Shown: piece after piece, positions 1-10,694 of the stretch
Layout: each line of letters starts with the position of its first letter
Position numbering within the stretch: position 1 is the stretch's first letter
NCBI GenBank assembly: GCA_963978895.1
Contig: OZ022241.1
Span: 1,477,191 to 1,541,190, forward strand
DNA from: Erpobdella octoculata
Lineage: Eukaryota; Annelida; Clitellata; Hirudinida; Erpobdellidae
Reading direction: 5' to 3'
Length of the DNA stretch: 64,000 nucleotides
Program-made: the position numbers and the translations under genes
Notes under the pieces: model-generated
Databases searched by the model: none
The model's input: only the letters and a program-made list of their open reading frames with translations
What the model was told of the DNA's origin: nothing

Positions 1-613
1 CTCGAGTTATGCAGAATTGTGTCTATGGTCTGGAGTCGGTCAGCAATGCTTTGCTGAGCGCGACTTCCTTCTCAGAACCATTTAGTATTTTGTGTTGTAT
101 TATCATTATTATATTGAGTAACTAATTTCCTGTCTCGATTAAATTAGGTTTGGAGTAGCTGTGGTTACAATTAGGTTTATTTATCCTAGGGTGTATAATA
201 TTTGGTTAAGTATTTCATTGTTATCAGAAATTGGTGTTAGTTTATATGGGTATTTTTGTAACCTTCTTTGGTTAATTTCTTTCTTTGGGCGATCTTGGTT
301 AACGATAAAGTGGATCGGTCGCAAGTTTTTATTTGCAGGTTTCCAGGAAGAAGAGCGCGTCACTGAACAAAGAGCTGCAGGACGTCTCATTTGTCCTTGC
401 TCGGAAGGTTCTTCGACCACGTCTTTCTTTCGCGTGTGGCTCATCGTCGCGACTGTTCTGGATTTTCAGGTTCCCAAGACAGATGAAGGGGATGAGCACC
501 AGGAAACCCGTCGACAAAAGAAGCCTACTCAGCCAACCGGATCGACCCAGATCAAAGAATGAAGATATTGCCGATAACGAGAAGGATCGTTACCGACTTT
601 AGGGGGGGAGGTA
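1..613 (+). mobile_element. Probable internal 3' end of an LTR retroelement, with polypurine tract
   Basis: This stretch lies directly upstream of a probable 3' LTR (614-985). It ends in a purine run at about 600-611 (AGGGGGGGAGG), which is the expected plus-strand priming site next to a 3' LTR. Its base composition is less AT-biased than the flanking DNA around 300-600. Short open frames are present, and one ends in a Lys/Arg-rich tail close to the purine run as retroelement pol genes often do. I cannot recognise integrase or other catalytic motifs. Assignment to an LTR element rests on the LTR and purine tract, not on protein similarity. Confidence 0.5.
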
Positions 614-985
614 TGTCACGCCCGCGTAAACGCAGGTGCGTGCCTGGATCTATATTTTGGGATTTCCGGCGCAGGTGGTGCATGGGGTATTGCACAACGT
701 TGCGTGTTTGGATTGTTGCGCGAATATTTGAACGTTTTAGCCTGTAGCCTGTAGCCTGGAGGGCTTGTATATATAAGGCTGTCGCGAACTACTTCTTCCC
801 TTCTGGTTCTTGTTCGCCATTGTTCGCCATTGCTTGATCGAAGTTGAAACTGTTTTTTATATCTGTCGTGTTATTGCTGATAATTCTGATAATCTTGATT
901 GATATTCGTGAAAGAGCGTCTTTAACTTTATTTCGACTTAAATTTTCTCCGGCATATCGACTATCGCAAAGGCGAAGTCGTGACA
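614..985 (+). mobile_element. LTR of a retrotransposon (372 bp)
   Basis: The segment starts TGTCACG and ends CGTGACA, a perfect 7-bp terminal inverted repeat of the TG...CA type. A TATA-like tract (tatatataagg) lies at about 767-778, consistent with an LTR promoter. The polypurine tract immediately upstream makes this the 3' LTR on the plus strand. The 5' LTR would be left of the window, so the target-site duplication cannot be checked. Confidence 0.7.
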
Positions 986-1998
986 GGGATGATGCAGAAG
1001 TTAGCAGCGCTGCTGGATCCTCCAACTAGCTTGGAAAAAAAATGTGTGCATTGGGTTGTGTCATAGATCATTAGAAAGGTATTTTGAAAAGAAATATAAT
1101 GGTGTACAAAAATAAAACTGTCACTGTCTCTATGCAAATGTATGGAGAGGATTTTTCACTCGCATTTGGTGCCCTGTAGATTTTAATTTTGGACTGCATT
1201 GGGTGTTTAACTTAATGAATTAGAAAGACAAATATATTAGCTAAACATAGAAACTAGATCAGGGTATTTTTTTTGTATCTAAATGTATGGAGATAACCTC
1301 CATACATTTTCACACACTTTTATTTAACTTGACTTCTCTGTCTCTCTGTGGTAAAAATTTTTGAATTGATTTTTCACTAATTTTTAGACAAATTCTAATT
1401 TTTCAGCATAGACTTTAGCCACCTGCCAAAACAATATTCAATAGTTTTCGAAGGGATTTAATCATTATTTAAAATAATTTCAATATTTATTTTGTAATGC
1501 ATTTAAAATTATTCACTAGATGGTGCTTGCATCAATTAAATGGTTTTAGGTATTCAAGACTATGACAAAAACTTATTAAATTGTTCACTAAAGTATTACT
1601 CTAAACAATGGTAAATCGACTTGCATAATTTAAAAAAAAATAAAAGTATTTTTTTTAAACTTTGTTTTTTGTATATTCTTGTTATAAATACTTTTATTAA
1701 CTTCTAATCTTTGTTTCTATTTTTTCAATATATTTTTGAGTCACTTCTAAAATTCTTCTTAAATTTTGTATACATGCTCTTGCTTGATGGCAATGCAATA
1801 CTCAATAATTAGTTTTGCAATAATCAATTAATTTAGCTAATCCTAATTTTGCATATTGTGACTTAATTTAAAAAATGTAAAAAATTGGTTTTAAAACTTT
1901 GTTTTTATATTGGCTTGTTTTCATTCTTTCATGGTTTGTATTTCATAAATTATCTGTGATGCTTAATTTTGGAACTTCATTTTTTAATCAATTGACAG
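986..1998. other. AT-rich spacer without recognised gene
   Basis: I see no coding or RNA feature here. The last ~150 bp (from about 1870) resemble the DNA upstream of module D1 near 59.4 kb (shared ctttgtttttatattggcttg), so it is part of the duplicated flank of the first module type. No Gln-rich leader exon like those at 52.9 and 58.6 kb is visible, so the 5' end of array A probably lies left of the window. Confidence 0.5.
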
Positions 1999-2357
1999 TT
2001 ACCACGCAGGAAGGACAATTGAAATGCGTGGTTTGCTCCGACGTTGCCAAAGGAATTTTTTATGGTGCACTCTTGTGTCATAGTTGTCGGGTATCTGTCA
2101 AAATTTCATCAACATTATATATTTTTTCAATTAAATTATTTAACATTATAAATCAATTATTTTCTAATAAAATCCTCTGAAAAATTTCTCTAAAATCAAT
2201 TAACGTTCATTGTAGCTGTTCTTCAAAAAAGCCATAAATAAAAGCCACACTTATGTTTGCAAGAATAACAAAACTTGCACCATCCATCTAGAAACGAGGA
2301 CTTCTTGTAGATACTGCAGATACCAGAAATGTCTTGCACATAACATGTCCAGAAAAG
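1999..2357 (+). CDS. NR-type DBD module A1 (two exons, 1999-2090 and 2216-2357)
   Basis: Finger I (exon 1, 92 nt) has KCVVCSDVAKG, FYGAL and LCHSCR: four cysteines spaced C-x2-C-x13-C-x2-C as in nuclear receptors. Finger II (exon 2, 142 nt) starts LFFKKAINKSHTYVC and carries CKNNKTC and CRYCRYQKC (C-x5-C-x9-C-x2-C). The intron is 125 bp; its donor is gg|gtatct and its acceptor tgtag. Exon 1 starts after tgacag in phase 1, the exon junction is phase 0, and exon 2 ends AAAAG|gttgta in phase 1. The family binds DNA half-sites through the P-box; here the P-box reads CHSCR-LFF, with Arg in place of the usual Lys/Gln. The shorter 92-nt exon 1 matches D1, suggesting a common first-module subtype. 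Probably the most 5' visible module of array A. Confidence 0.85.
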
Positions 2358-2472
2358 GTTGTATAAATTTGTTTTTATTGTGGAATTTAATTAAGTTTTA
2401 GAAATAAAAACATCTAATGGTTTGAGCTGCCGCCCAAGAACAACATTAAACAACTTGAATAAATTTAAAAAA

Positions 2473-2530
<58 letters not shown>

Positions 2531-2596
2531 TAATTTTTTCTCTCTTTATTTATTTATTAATTAAATAAATAATTAAAATAAATAAAAGAAAGAGGC

Positions 2597-2661
<65 letters not shown>

Positions 2662-2840
2662 CTGTTACGTTGGTGACGGGTGTATCACCGCATGAATTTA
2701 GTTTAAACTATAGGCATCTTTTTTATGTTTAAATAATTTTTTATATACCATTTAGATATTCATATATTTAATAACGACTAATATAAATATTTACCAATTT
2801 TAAATTTTGACAATTTTTTTTAAAAGCGCTTTTCAATTCG
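2358..2840. repeat. Microsatellites (TA)n and (TC)n in AT-rich spacer
   Basis: A (TA)n run covers about 2474-2524 and a (TC)n run about 2599-2645, followed by short (TCTA) units. The remaining DNA is AT-rich. No gene seen. Confidence 0.9.
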
Positions 2841-4326
2841 CTAATATATATATATATATATAAATCAGATTATGTATGTAAGTAAGTCCTTTATGCATTG
2901 CTACACCAATCATCCAATCCCATCCCCCGGCTCAGGGGGGCCAAAAAACTTTTCCAGGCCAAAAATTCCTATGTACGACCATAAAAGGTAATCTAAACCG
3001 TGGAGCGATCTTTATGAAATTTGGCAGGGATGTAGTTCTCACACAGGGGAAGAAAGTTAAGAAAGTTTGGACTCCCAACTCCGATCCCCCGGCTCAGGTG
3101 GGCCAAAAAACTTTCCAGGCCAGAAGTGCCTATGTACGACCATCAAAGGTAATTGTGTAATAAAATTCAAATTTAGTTTACGTAACAACATTTGAAGGCG
3201 TCAAACAACTTCTAGCAAATCTATTTTATGTTTTATGAGCTAAAAGAAGTTAGGAAAGAGTGGAAAAGAGAAAATTAGCGCAAGCGGGAACGGGAGTATG
3301 TGTGTGTGTATGTATGTATGTATGTCTGAATGTATGTATGTATGTATGTATGTATGTGTATATGTCGGTCTGTGTTTGTACCTGTGTGACTGTGTGTATC
3401 TATGTATGTATGTGTGTGTGTGTGTGTCTGTGTGTATATATCTCTGTCTATGTATGTGTGTATGTATGTAAGTATGTGTGTCTGTGTGTATGTATGTATG
3501 TACGTGTGTATGTGTGTCTGTGTGTATGTACGTATGTACATATGTAAGTATATATGTATGTATTATGTATGTATGTATGTATGTATGTATGTATGTATGT
3601 ATGTATGTATGTATGTACGTATGTACGTATGTACGTACATGTGTCTGTGTGTGTATGTATGTATGTATGTCTGAATGTATGTATGTATGTATGTATGTAT
3701 GTATGTATGTATGTATGTATGTGTATATGTCGGTCTGTGTTTGTACCTGTGTGACTGTGTGTATCTATGTATGTATGTGTGTGTGTGTGTGTGTCTGTGT
3801 GTATATATCTCTGTCTATGTATGTGTGTATGTATGTAAGTATGTGTGTCTGTGTGTATGTATGTATGTACGTGTGTATGTGTGTCTGTGTGTATGTACGT
3901 ATGTACATATGTAAGTATATATGTATGTATTATGTATGTATGTATGTATGTATGTATGTATGTATGTATGTATGTATGTATGTATATATGAATGTATGTG
4001 TGTATGTATATATGAATGTATGTATGTATGTATGAATGTATTTGTGTATGTGTATATTTTTGTATGTATGTGTGTATGTATGTATGTATGTATGTATGTA
4101 TGTGTATTATGTTTGTGTGTATTGTGTATGTGTGTGTATGTATGTATGTCTGTATTTATGCAGTATCGGATCTAGGGCAACTGAGAGCGAAAGAGTGAGC
4201 GGGAAAGCGACAGGGAACGGATAACGACCGGGAGCAGGAGTGCAAGCGGAGAAGGAAACGGGAGCAAGAAAGACAAACATTAGAAAAACCTCTAAAAACC
4301 CCGAGCAATGCCGGGTACCCCGCTAG
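2841..4326 (+). mobile_element. Helitron-like non-autonomous element with expanded microsatellite
   Basis: The right end reads CCGGGTACCCCGCTAG followed by T, preceded by a short GC-rich hairpin. CTAG next to a T is the Helitron 3' end pattern, inserted between A and T. The left part carries a block (cccccggctcagg...ggccaaaaaactt) that is present twice here and again near 32.02 kb. Between them, about 3297-4160 is a long TGTA/TG microsatellite. Just before the 3' end is a run based on cgggaacgggaaagcgacc. No helicase gene is present, so it would be mobilised in trans. The left boundary is approximate. Confidence 0.7.
3297..4160 (+). repeat. Long (TGTA)n/(TG)n microsatellite with an internal tandem duplication
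   Basis: The tract consists of TATG and TGTG units. A roughly 375-bp block with recognisable landmarks (gtcggtctgtgtttgtacc, tatatatctctgtctatg, atgtaagtatatatgtatgtattatg) occurs twice, at about 3364-3570 and 3728-3940. The array therefore grew by duplication of a long block as well as by slippage. Open frames of Tyr/Val/Cys/Met on both strands are artefacts of the repeat. Confidence 0.9.
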
Positions 4327-4387
4327 TATTTCACAAAATTATAATTTATTATGCTAAATTTTGAAACATAATTTAATGAATCAACAG

Positions 4388-4868
4388 TTCGTCCGCTGAA
4401 AGTCGCCGCACAGGAAGGACAGTCGAAATGCGTGGTTTGTTCTGATGTTGCTATTGGATTTCGTTATGGTGCCCTCACATGTGGAAATTGCCAGGTATTT
4501 ATCAACTCTTCGTCAAAAAGATTTGTTTAATTTTTCAACATTTTATTTATTTAGATAATTTATTGTAAATTTTAATTCTTTTCTGAAAAGTTTTTTGAAG
4601 AAAGGTAATAAATCATATTTCTAAATTGTATGCCTTTAAATTAAGTGGGTATAAAAACAGAAATTTATGGCATAGAAATCTTCACAATATTTTTGATATC
4701 TATGAAGTCAATTATCTTTATTGCAGAAGTTCTTCAGAGCAAGAGTGAACAGAAGCCACACTTATGTTTGCAGGAATAATAAAACTTGCATCATCAATCC
4801 CGATACGAGGCACTTGTGTAGATACTGCAGGTACCAGAAATGTCTCGCAAATAACATGTCCGTTAATG
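4388..4868 (+). CDS. NR-type DBD module A2 (exons 4388-4494 and 4727-4868)
   Basis: Exon 1 (107 nt) encodes an N-terminal arm VRPLKVAAQEGQSK and finger I (CVVCSDVAIGFRYGAL, CGNCQ). Exon 2 (142 nt) encodes KFFRARVNRSHTYVC, CRNNKTC and CRYCRYQKC, ending NNMSVNG. The intron is 232 bp. The P-box is CGNCQ-KFF, the same as A5. KFFRA is close to the canonical K-x-FF-R recognition-helix sequence, so this is one of the most orthodox modules. It differs from its neighbours in the C-terminal arm (SVNG rather than SRKG). Confidence 0.88.
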
Positions 4869-5722
4869 GTATAGAATTTTTTTTATAGTGATGTTTTTTT
4901 ACTTTAATTGTATAGTCTTTTTTTATGTCAAGTTCATTTATGTTTTAGATATAAAAACATTGAACGGTTGTAATTCATATAGTTTTAGGCCAATGTCATT
5001 TTTATCTTGTAGTGTCACTCCCCTTGTTAACATACTTGCCGATGTATTTTATAGATTTTACTGAATTGCAAAATTCTACATTTATGTGAGCATTAAAGAA
5101 ACAGGACTGTACAGAACTATAAGGAACCTCCCATCTGTTGTCATATATGTATACCATTGATGCTTATTACATGTTTTTATGTTTTATTCTTCCAATTTTT
5201 ATAGTGCATAAAAAAATCTTAAAAATTATAAGTAGCACTGAGGCTTCCGTTCAAAAACACAGTCAACAAGAATGAGCACAAAATACGAATAGAAAATAAA
5301 AGCAAGAGATTGACCGATTACATCAGACATTATGCTGGATTTATTGTTCAAAAGAACTCTTGGTATAAAATTTAGTGATTTTAATTTGCTTGAACCAGAT
5401 TTGATCCAAAGCATTGAACAATTTTTTGATATTGCTAAGCAATTAGAGCAACAACATTATCTAATTACCACATTTAATCATTTACGACGATTGAGATCAT
5501 GACTTGATTGAACTTCCTATAATAATGTTAGAAGTGGAAAAGGTTCTTTATTTAATATCTGATCTGACAGCTCAAAAAGCAAAAAAAAACACGTCATTTT
5601 TGACGGGGTATTTCTAGTTATTATAGATTGTTCTAATATCAAATAAAAGTTATTTAATGGTTTATATTTAATAAAATTGACTGTGGTGCTAAATTTTGAT
5701 ACATCATTTAATGAATCAACAG
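4869..5722. other. Inter-module spacer with one unexplained small ORF
   Basis: Mostly AT-rich DNA separating modules A2 and A3. It contains a 56-codon open frame at 5333-5503 (listed separately). The last ~60 bp before A3 carry the conserved pre-module sequence (ggtttatattt...gtgctaaattttg) seen upstream of most modules. Confidence 0.5.
5333..5503 (+). CDS. Unrecognised 56-residue ORF, possibly an exon remnant
   Basis: Starts ATG CTG GAT and ends TCA TGA. The product is amphipathic and protein-like: LFKRTLGIKF, then DLIQSIEQFFDIAKQLEQQ and NHLRRLRS. It has a helical, Leu/Gln-rich character unlike the AT-biased junk frames nearby. I do not recognise the family. It could be a decayed piece of a mobile element or of a lost exon. 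It has no obvious splice acceptor or promoter. Confidence 0.25.
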
Positions 5723-6375
5723 TTCGTCCTCTGAGAGTTGCCGCACAGGAAGGACAACCAAAATGCGTGGTTTGCTCTGATGTTGCCATTGGAATTGGTT
5801 ATGGTGCTCTCACGTGTCATGGTTGTCAGGTATCCATCAACTTTTCATCAGCAAGAATAATTTAATTTTCAAGTTATATTTATTTAAATTATTAGCTTGG
5901 TAATATTTCACATTGCCAGGGTTTTTAGAGGTTTTTCTATTGTTTTTCTCTCTCGCTCCCGTTTCTTTCCTCGCTTGTTCTCATGCTTCCAGTTGCTTTA
6001 CTGTTTCCGCTTGTCTTCCCTTTCCCAGCCACTTTTTTTCCCGGAAGTTTTATTTATATAAATAATTTAATGTAAGTTTTAATTCTTTTATCAAATGTTT
6101 CTTAAAGAAAGCTAATAAATCCTGTTTCAAAATTGTTTGTCATTAAATTAAGTGAATATGAAAACGAAAATTGATGGCACAGAAATCTTTACAATATTTT
6201 TGATAGCTCTGAAATCATATATTTTTATTGCAGAAGTTTTTTGGTGAAAGGTCGAACAGAAGCCACACTTATATTTGCAAAAATAATAATAATTGTATCA
6301 TCGATCCCAATACAAGGAATTCGTGTAGATTCTGCAGGTACCAGAAATGTCTCGCACATAACATGTGCAGAAAAG
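5723..6375 (+). CDS. NR-type DBD module A3 (exons 5723-5829 and 6234-6375)
   Basis: Exon 1 (107 nt): VRPLRVAAQEGQPK, CVVCSDVAIGIGYGAL, CHGCQ. Exon 2 (142 nt): KFFGERSNRSHTYIC, CKNNNNC, then CRFCRYQKC and AHNMCRKG. The intron is 404 bp and contains a Helitron-derived fragment (5917-6045). Finger II is unusual in having NNN in place of NKT between its first two cysteines (D-box region) and Phe in CRFC. All eight zinc ligands are kept and the phases (1, 0, 1) match the other modules. Confidence 0.87.
5917..6045 (-). mobile_element. Helitron 3'-region fragment in the A3 intron
   Basis: It contains the element's signature ggtttttagaggtttttct and the pyrimidine-rich, reverse-oriented minisatellite (ctcgctcccgtttc). 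The terminal CTAG is missing, so it is a truncated copy. It accounts for the greater length of this intron compared with A2 and A4. Confidence 0.55.
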
Positions 6376-6604
6376 GTATAGATTTTTTTTAATGTTAGGT
6401 TTTATTAACTTTAATTGTATAGAATTTTTTTCATTTATAAACATTATTTGAAAAGGAGTCCACCAACTCTGTGTAGATATGTTGGCCACATATATTTTTA
6501 TATGATTTAACATATAGGATCTTATTAGAATTGAAAATGTTAATGGTTTTCCTCTGGGTTAAGTTTTCATAACATATAAAATAAAATGTTATTTTTATAA
6601 CAAA

Positions 6605-6907
6605 CTAGTGGGGTACCCGGCGTTGTCGCTCCCATTTCCTTCCCCGCTTGCTCTCCCGTTACCGGTCGCTTTTACGCTCCCCGTTTCTTTCCCGGTTTCT
6701 CTTTCCCGCTTGCTCTTTTGATCTCGGTCGCTTTTGCTTGCTTTCCTGTTCCCGGTCGCTTTCCCACTTGCTCTTTCGCTCTCAGTTGCTTTTCCGTTCC
6801 CGTTTGCTTTACCGTTCCCGTTCCCGTTTGCTTTACCGTTCCCGTTTCCGCTCATTTATGTATAGGTATGTGTCTATTTAAATGTGTGTATATGTATACG
6901 TATATAC

Positions 6908-6945
<38 letters not shown>
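6605..6945 (-). mobile_element. Non-autonomous Helitron, minus orientation
   Basis: Read on the minus strand it ends CCGGGTACCCCACTAG next to T. The body is a minisatellite with the core cccgttcccggtcgctttt on the plus strand. The other end merges into a (TA)n tract at about 6915-6945, just before module A4. Spurious Ser/Arg/Phe-rich and Gly/Asn-rich frames on both strands come from the minisatellite. Confidence 0.6.
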
Positions 6946-6979
6946 GATTTTGAAACATCATTTAATAATGAATCAACAG

Positions 6980-7483
6980 ATCGTCCGATAGTTGCCCCTG
7001 AAGAATGTCAACAGAAATGCGTAGTTTGCTCTGACATTGCCGTTGGAATTCATTATGGTGCGCTCACATGTAGTAGTTGCCAGGTATTCATCAATGTTTA
7101 ATTAAATTATTTAAATTTTCTATGTTTTATTTATATAAATAATTTATTTTAAGTTTTAATTGTTTAATCAAATGTTTCTTGAAGAAAGCTTGCCTGTTTC
7201 AAAATTGTATCACTATAAATTGAGTGGGTTAAAAAACAGAAATTGATGGCATAGAAATCTTCACAATATTTTTGATGTCTCTAATATAAATTATCATCGT
7301 TGTAGAATTTCTCTATTTAGAATTAATTATCTTCATTACAGGACTTCTTCTATTATGGAATGAACAAAAGTCGCACTTATGTCTGCAAAAATGACAAAAC
7401 TTGCACCATCAATCCCAATGCGAAGAATGCATGTAGATACTGCAGGTACCAGAAATGTCTCGCTAATAACATGTCCAGAAAAG
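6980..7483 (+). CDS. NR-type DBD module A4 (exons 6980-7083 and 7342-7483)
   Basis: Exon 1 (104 nt, one codon shorter than the common 107): [34 protein letters not shown]. Exon 2 (142 nt): [38 protein letters not shown]. The intron is 258 bp. The P-box CSSCQ-DFF puts an acidic Asp where most receptors have Gly, Ser or a basic residue, which would be expected to alter half-site choice. The arm and D-box (KNDKT) are closest to C6 and C7 on the opposite strand. Confidence 0.87.
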
Positions 7484-8330
7484 GTATAGAGTTTTAGTTA
7501 TGTGGAGTGTAATTAAGTTTTAGAAATAAAAACATTAAATGGTTGAAGCTTATTGCATCGAAGTTAAGCAATTTATTATCCTATAAACTGAAACCATTTT
7601 TGTAAAAACCTTTTGTAAAAACCTTAATATCATAACTTTGTTCAAAAGCATTTAAATATAAAATTGGTTTAAAACACCTCATATGAGCTGGAATTTACTG
7701 GTCTGAAAAAAACAGCTTATGAGGCAATACCTTAACGTGAGAGGCAAAAAAGATTTGCTTGTTGAATGATCGGAACAAACTCTCGTAAACAAAGGACATG
7801 ATTCTGAGACATACATGTTTGAAATAAAAATGCTAGTATGAGTAAATACAGGAGGAGAACAGGCACTTCAAAGATCTGATAAAAGACAGCATAGGTTTAA
7901 GTATCACTTCCGCCTTAAAGAAGAAAAGAGATCAACCAGTGCAGAGTAGCCTGTGTTCTAGTCTTATATTTCATATTAGCATGATTACCCAGCATTTCTT
8001 CGTTTTTCTTCATACAACAGAAAAAATAAACCAGTTTTTATAAAAATTGAATTGAAACTTTTTTTTTAATAAAGAGACAACCTCCATGCAAATTTTGGTT
8101 CAAATTGCTCCAGTGGTTCAGGTGTGCTAAGCGAACATACACATGCTGTCTTTTATTTGTATTATTATTATTATAAAAAATCTTTTCAACTAATTAGTCA
8201 CAAAAACAACTAAAGAGGAGTTTGTCTTTTATTAGTATAGATTATTCTAATATATAAAAGTTATTTAATGGTTTATATTTCATAAAACTATCTGATGCTA
8301 AATTTTAAAATATCCCTAATGAATCAACAG
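7484..8330. other. Inter-module spacer, nothing recognised
   Basis: AT-rich DNA with no coding, RNA or clear repeat structure that I can identify. The last ~100 bp contain the conserved pre-module sequence (ttatttaatggtttatatttca). Confidence 0.5.
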
Positions 8331-8782
8331 TTCGTCCGCTGAGAGCCGCTGCACAAGAAGGACAACCAAAATGCGTGGTTTGCTCTGCAGTTGCTATTGG
8401 AAATAGTTATGGTGCCCTCACATGTGGAAATTGCCAGGTATCCATCAACTTTTTTTAATTTTTCAACATTTTGTTTATTTAAATAATTTATTGTAAGTTC
8501 TAATTCTTTTCTCAAATGTTTCTTGAAGAAAACTAAAAATTGTTTGTCATTAAAATAAGTTTGTATGAAAACGGAAATTGATGGCATAGAAATCTTCACA
8601 ATATTTTTGATAGCTCTGAAATCATATATTTTTATTGCAGAAATTTTTCGGTGAAGGATTGAGCAGAAGCCACACTTTTGTTTGCAAGTATAATAAAACT
8701 TGCATCATCAATCCCACTACAAGGCATTTGTGTAGATACTGCAGGTACCAGAAATGTCTCGCACAAAACATGTCCAGAATAG
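8331..8782 (+). CDS. NR-type DBD module A5, DBD of gene A (exons 8331-8437 and 8641-8782)
   Basis: Exon 1: VRPLRAAAQEGQPK, CVVCSAVAIGNSYGAL, CGNCQ. Exon 2: [39 protein letters not shown]. The intron is 203 bp. The Asp of CSDVA, almost invariant in the array and common in nuclear receptors (C-x-x-C-x-D), is Ala here, and HY/RY before GAL is SY. With the three downstream exons (8849-9046, 9121-10268, 10548-10694) the spliced length is 1742 nt. Adding the one base of the upstream phase-1 exon gives 581 codons including the stop, so the chain closes exactly in frame. Confidence 0.87.
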
Positions 8783-8848
8783 GTATAGAAATTTTTTATT
8801 TGTAACAAAACACTAAATGATTGTAACTTCATTCTGTTTGGTTCAAAG

Positions 8849-9046
8849 CAATACAGAAGAAGAAGGTCAAAATATCTCGTTTAAAGAATCAGCTGGCGAA
8901 CCCAAAACCACAAGAGGAATTTCAACATCAAGGTGGCTATTGTGACACAGAGATAGAAATGGAGCAAGAAAATGATTCAACAAATTTTGAACAAGAATCA
9001 CAGCAACAACTACAAATTGCTCTTGCATATAACATGCCAAGAATAG
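8849..9046 (+). CDS. Gene A exon 3: Gln-rich linker (198 nt)
   Basis: Acceptor ggttcaaag; donor AATAG|gtaaaa. Phase 1 at both ends. It encodes a basic stretch (AIQKKKVKISRLKNQL), which would extend the DBD as a C-terminal arm. This is followed by QEEFQHQGGYCDTEIEMEQE, and then EQESQQQLQIALAYNMPRIG. The GY-DTEI-MEQEN motif recurs twice in the next exon. The matching exon of gene C is 31550-31780. Because it is 1-1 symmetric it can be skipped without a frameshift. Confidence 0.8.
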
Positions 9047-9120
9047 GTAAAAAGTTATTTTAATGTGGAGGTATGCAAACATTAGATGGTTGTAATTCTA
9101 TTTTTTTGTTTGGTTCAAAG

Positions 9121-10268
9121 GAAAGAAAAATGTCGAGAAAACGAACCGGCTGGTTCCACTGCCCCCAAAACAGCAAATTCAACAACAGTCACAACAACAA
9201 CAAATTGTTCATGCACACAGCAGCAACAACATTCCTCAAAACAACTTTCACATAAAACAGTTTCCCTCAGACGTGAACAGCACCCAGCACCACTACCTCA
9301 GTGAACTTTACCAGGTTAGTAACCTGGATCCAAGTTCAAACTCTGATAAGTTTGTAGCTGACAATTCAAATGAGAGGTACTCCTGTGCTTCAGATTCAAG
9401 TAGCATGATAAGCTTTTCAGTACAACCAACCAACTACATCATATATAATGAACATGCAAGTGAAGAAGAAGATAAAAGTTATTTTCACAACTCAGCTACC
9501 ATCAGTAGTAGGACTTCCTCTCTTACAGCTAGCCGGCTAAAAGCACAAGATGGCTATTGTGATACAGAAATTAAAATGAAGCAAGAAAATAATGATGAAA
9601 GTGATTCAAAAGACTCTGAAACATATACACAACATGCCATCAAAAGTCCAAGGGCTGATAGTGAAGATGAAAATAAAAGTAATTTTGAAAACTTATTTAC
9701 CGTCAGTAGTTGGACTCCCTCTTTTTCATCTAACTTCACAGTTTCATGGACAGGAGATTTGAGCCAAACTCTTGCTAGCAGGCAGAAAGCACAAGATGGC
9801 TATTGGGACACAGAGATGAAATTGGAACAAGAAAATGATGATGACAGTAATTCAAGAAGCTCAGGCAGTGTATTGTTACATGGACAAAGAAAAGTATGTG
9901 ACCTCAACTCTGAACTTGAAGGGGCTATTATTGGAATTGCGTCTTTTAGAAAAAAATATCATAATTGCACTAAAGAACCAGTCGAGTCTGAAAGATGGTC
10001 TGAATTCGATGATGTGCACTCATCTTATGAGACAAAAAATGCATTTCAACTAAGTTTCACGGACAAGGAAAACATTGTGATTTACAATGATATTGTGACC
10101 AAAACAGAATCAAACAGTGACTTTAATGAGAATTTAATTGAACAAATCGATAACTTATCCCCATCACTCGTAAGCAAAACTGATTTATTTGTGAAAAGTG
10201 ATCCAGTAAGTTCAGAATTTACATGGTCGACACAGAAACAGACTAATGCCTCTCTCAGTTCCAGTGAG
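9121..10268 (+). CDS. Gene A exon 4: large Ser/Asn/acidic low-complexity exon
   Basis: Opens after ggttcaaag (phase 1) and runs 1148 nt to AGTGAG|gtagga (phase 0). The 382 residues start with GKKNVEKTNRLVPLPPKQ and a Gln run. They continue with NSTQHHYLSELYQVSNLDP, an acidic Ser-rich region and two copies of an acidic repeat (DGYCDTEIKMKQEN, DGYWDTEMKLEQEND). No ligand-binding-domain helices are recognisable. Composition suggests a disordered activation or interaction region. MKLE and VKSD fit the SUMO consensus (hydrophobic-K-x-E/D), an inference only. Equivalent exons are 25489-26801 and 30172-31475. Confidence 0.82.
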
Positions 10269-10547
10269 GTAGGAATTTGATTTCTGCAATTTCATTATAT
10301 TTATTTGATCATATGGTTTCTGTTGTATTATGGTATTCATAAGTTTTTAGATAGACATGTGCGTTTAGCTTCATTGTTCTTGGCAAAAAAGCTTGCCTGC
10401 TCTGAGTTTACAAAAATTGATGGCTTCTTTGGCCTGGAATAAAATTAACATTGAGGAAGGACAAGTTCCTCGTGATCTGAACATTGGCTCTTGAAATGTT
10501 AAATGGTTGTAAATAAGATTGTATATGTTATTTTCTTTTTTATTCAG

Positions 10548-10694
10548 ATTCTACAAGTACATTCAAAGCAACAGCAGGAGATAGAATATTTAAAGGACCT
10601 CCAGAAACAAAAAGATCAAGAAATTGAAATGTTGAATGAACTCAAAAAACATAAGATTAGGAAATGTTTTGTTAAGTTAGAGCGAATTCATTAA
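10548..10694 (+). CDS. Gene A last exon: C-terminal coiled coil
   Basis: Acceptor tattcag, 147 nt, stop TAA at 10692-10694. It encodes 48 residues: ILQVHSKQQQEIEYLKDLQ, then KQKDQEIEMLNELKKHKI and RKCFVKLERIH. Hydrophobic residues recur with heptad-like spacing (I/L at EIEYL, LQKQ, IEML, NELK), suggesting a short dimerisation helix. Exons of identical length and sequence type end gene B (27056-27202) and gene C (29797-29943). Nuclear receptors normally end in a ligand-binding domain, so this ending is atypical. Confidence 0.85.
   Translation: MLQVHSKQQQEIEYLKDLQKQKDQEIEMLNELKKHKIRKCFVKLERIH

Noticed and set aside
3260..4224. Long Val/Tyr/Cys/Met-rich open frames on both strands
   Set aside because: They are translations of the TGTA/TG microsatellite; every frame is open and none shows domain structure.
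5680..5722. ATG upstream of finger-I exons (MLNF-TSFNEST) as the start of each module
   Set aside because: The frame is broken in A5 and in all B modules, whereas the acceptor (caacag or aaaacag) and phase 1 are kept in nearly all, so the sequence before the AG is intronic.
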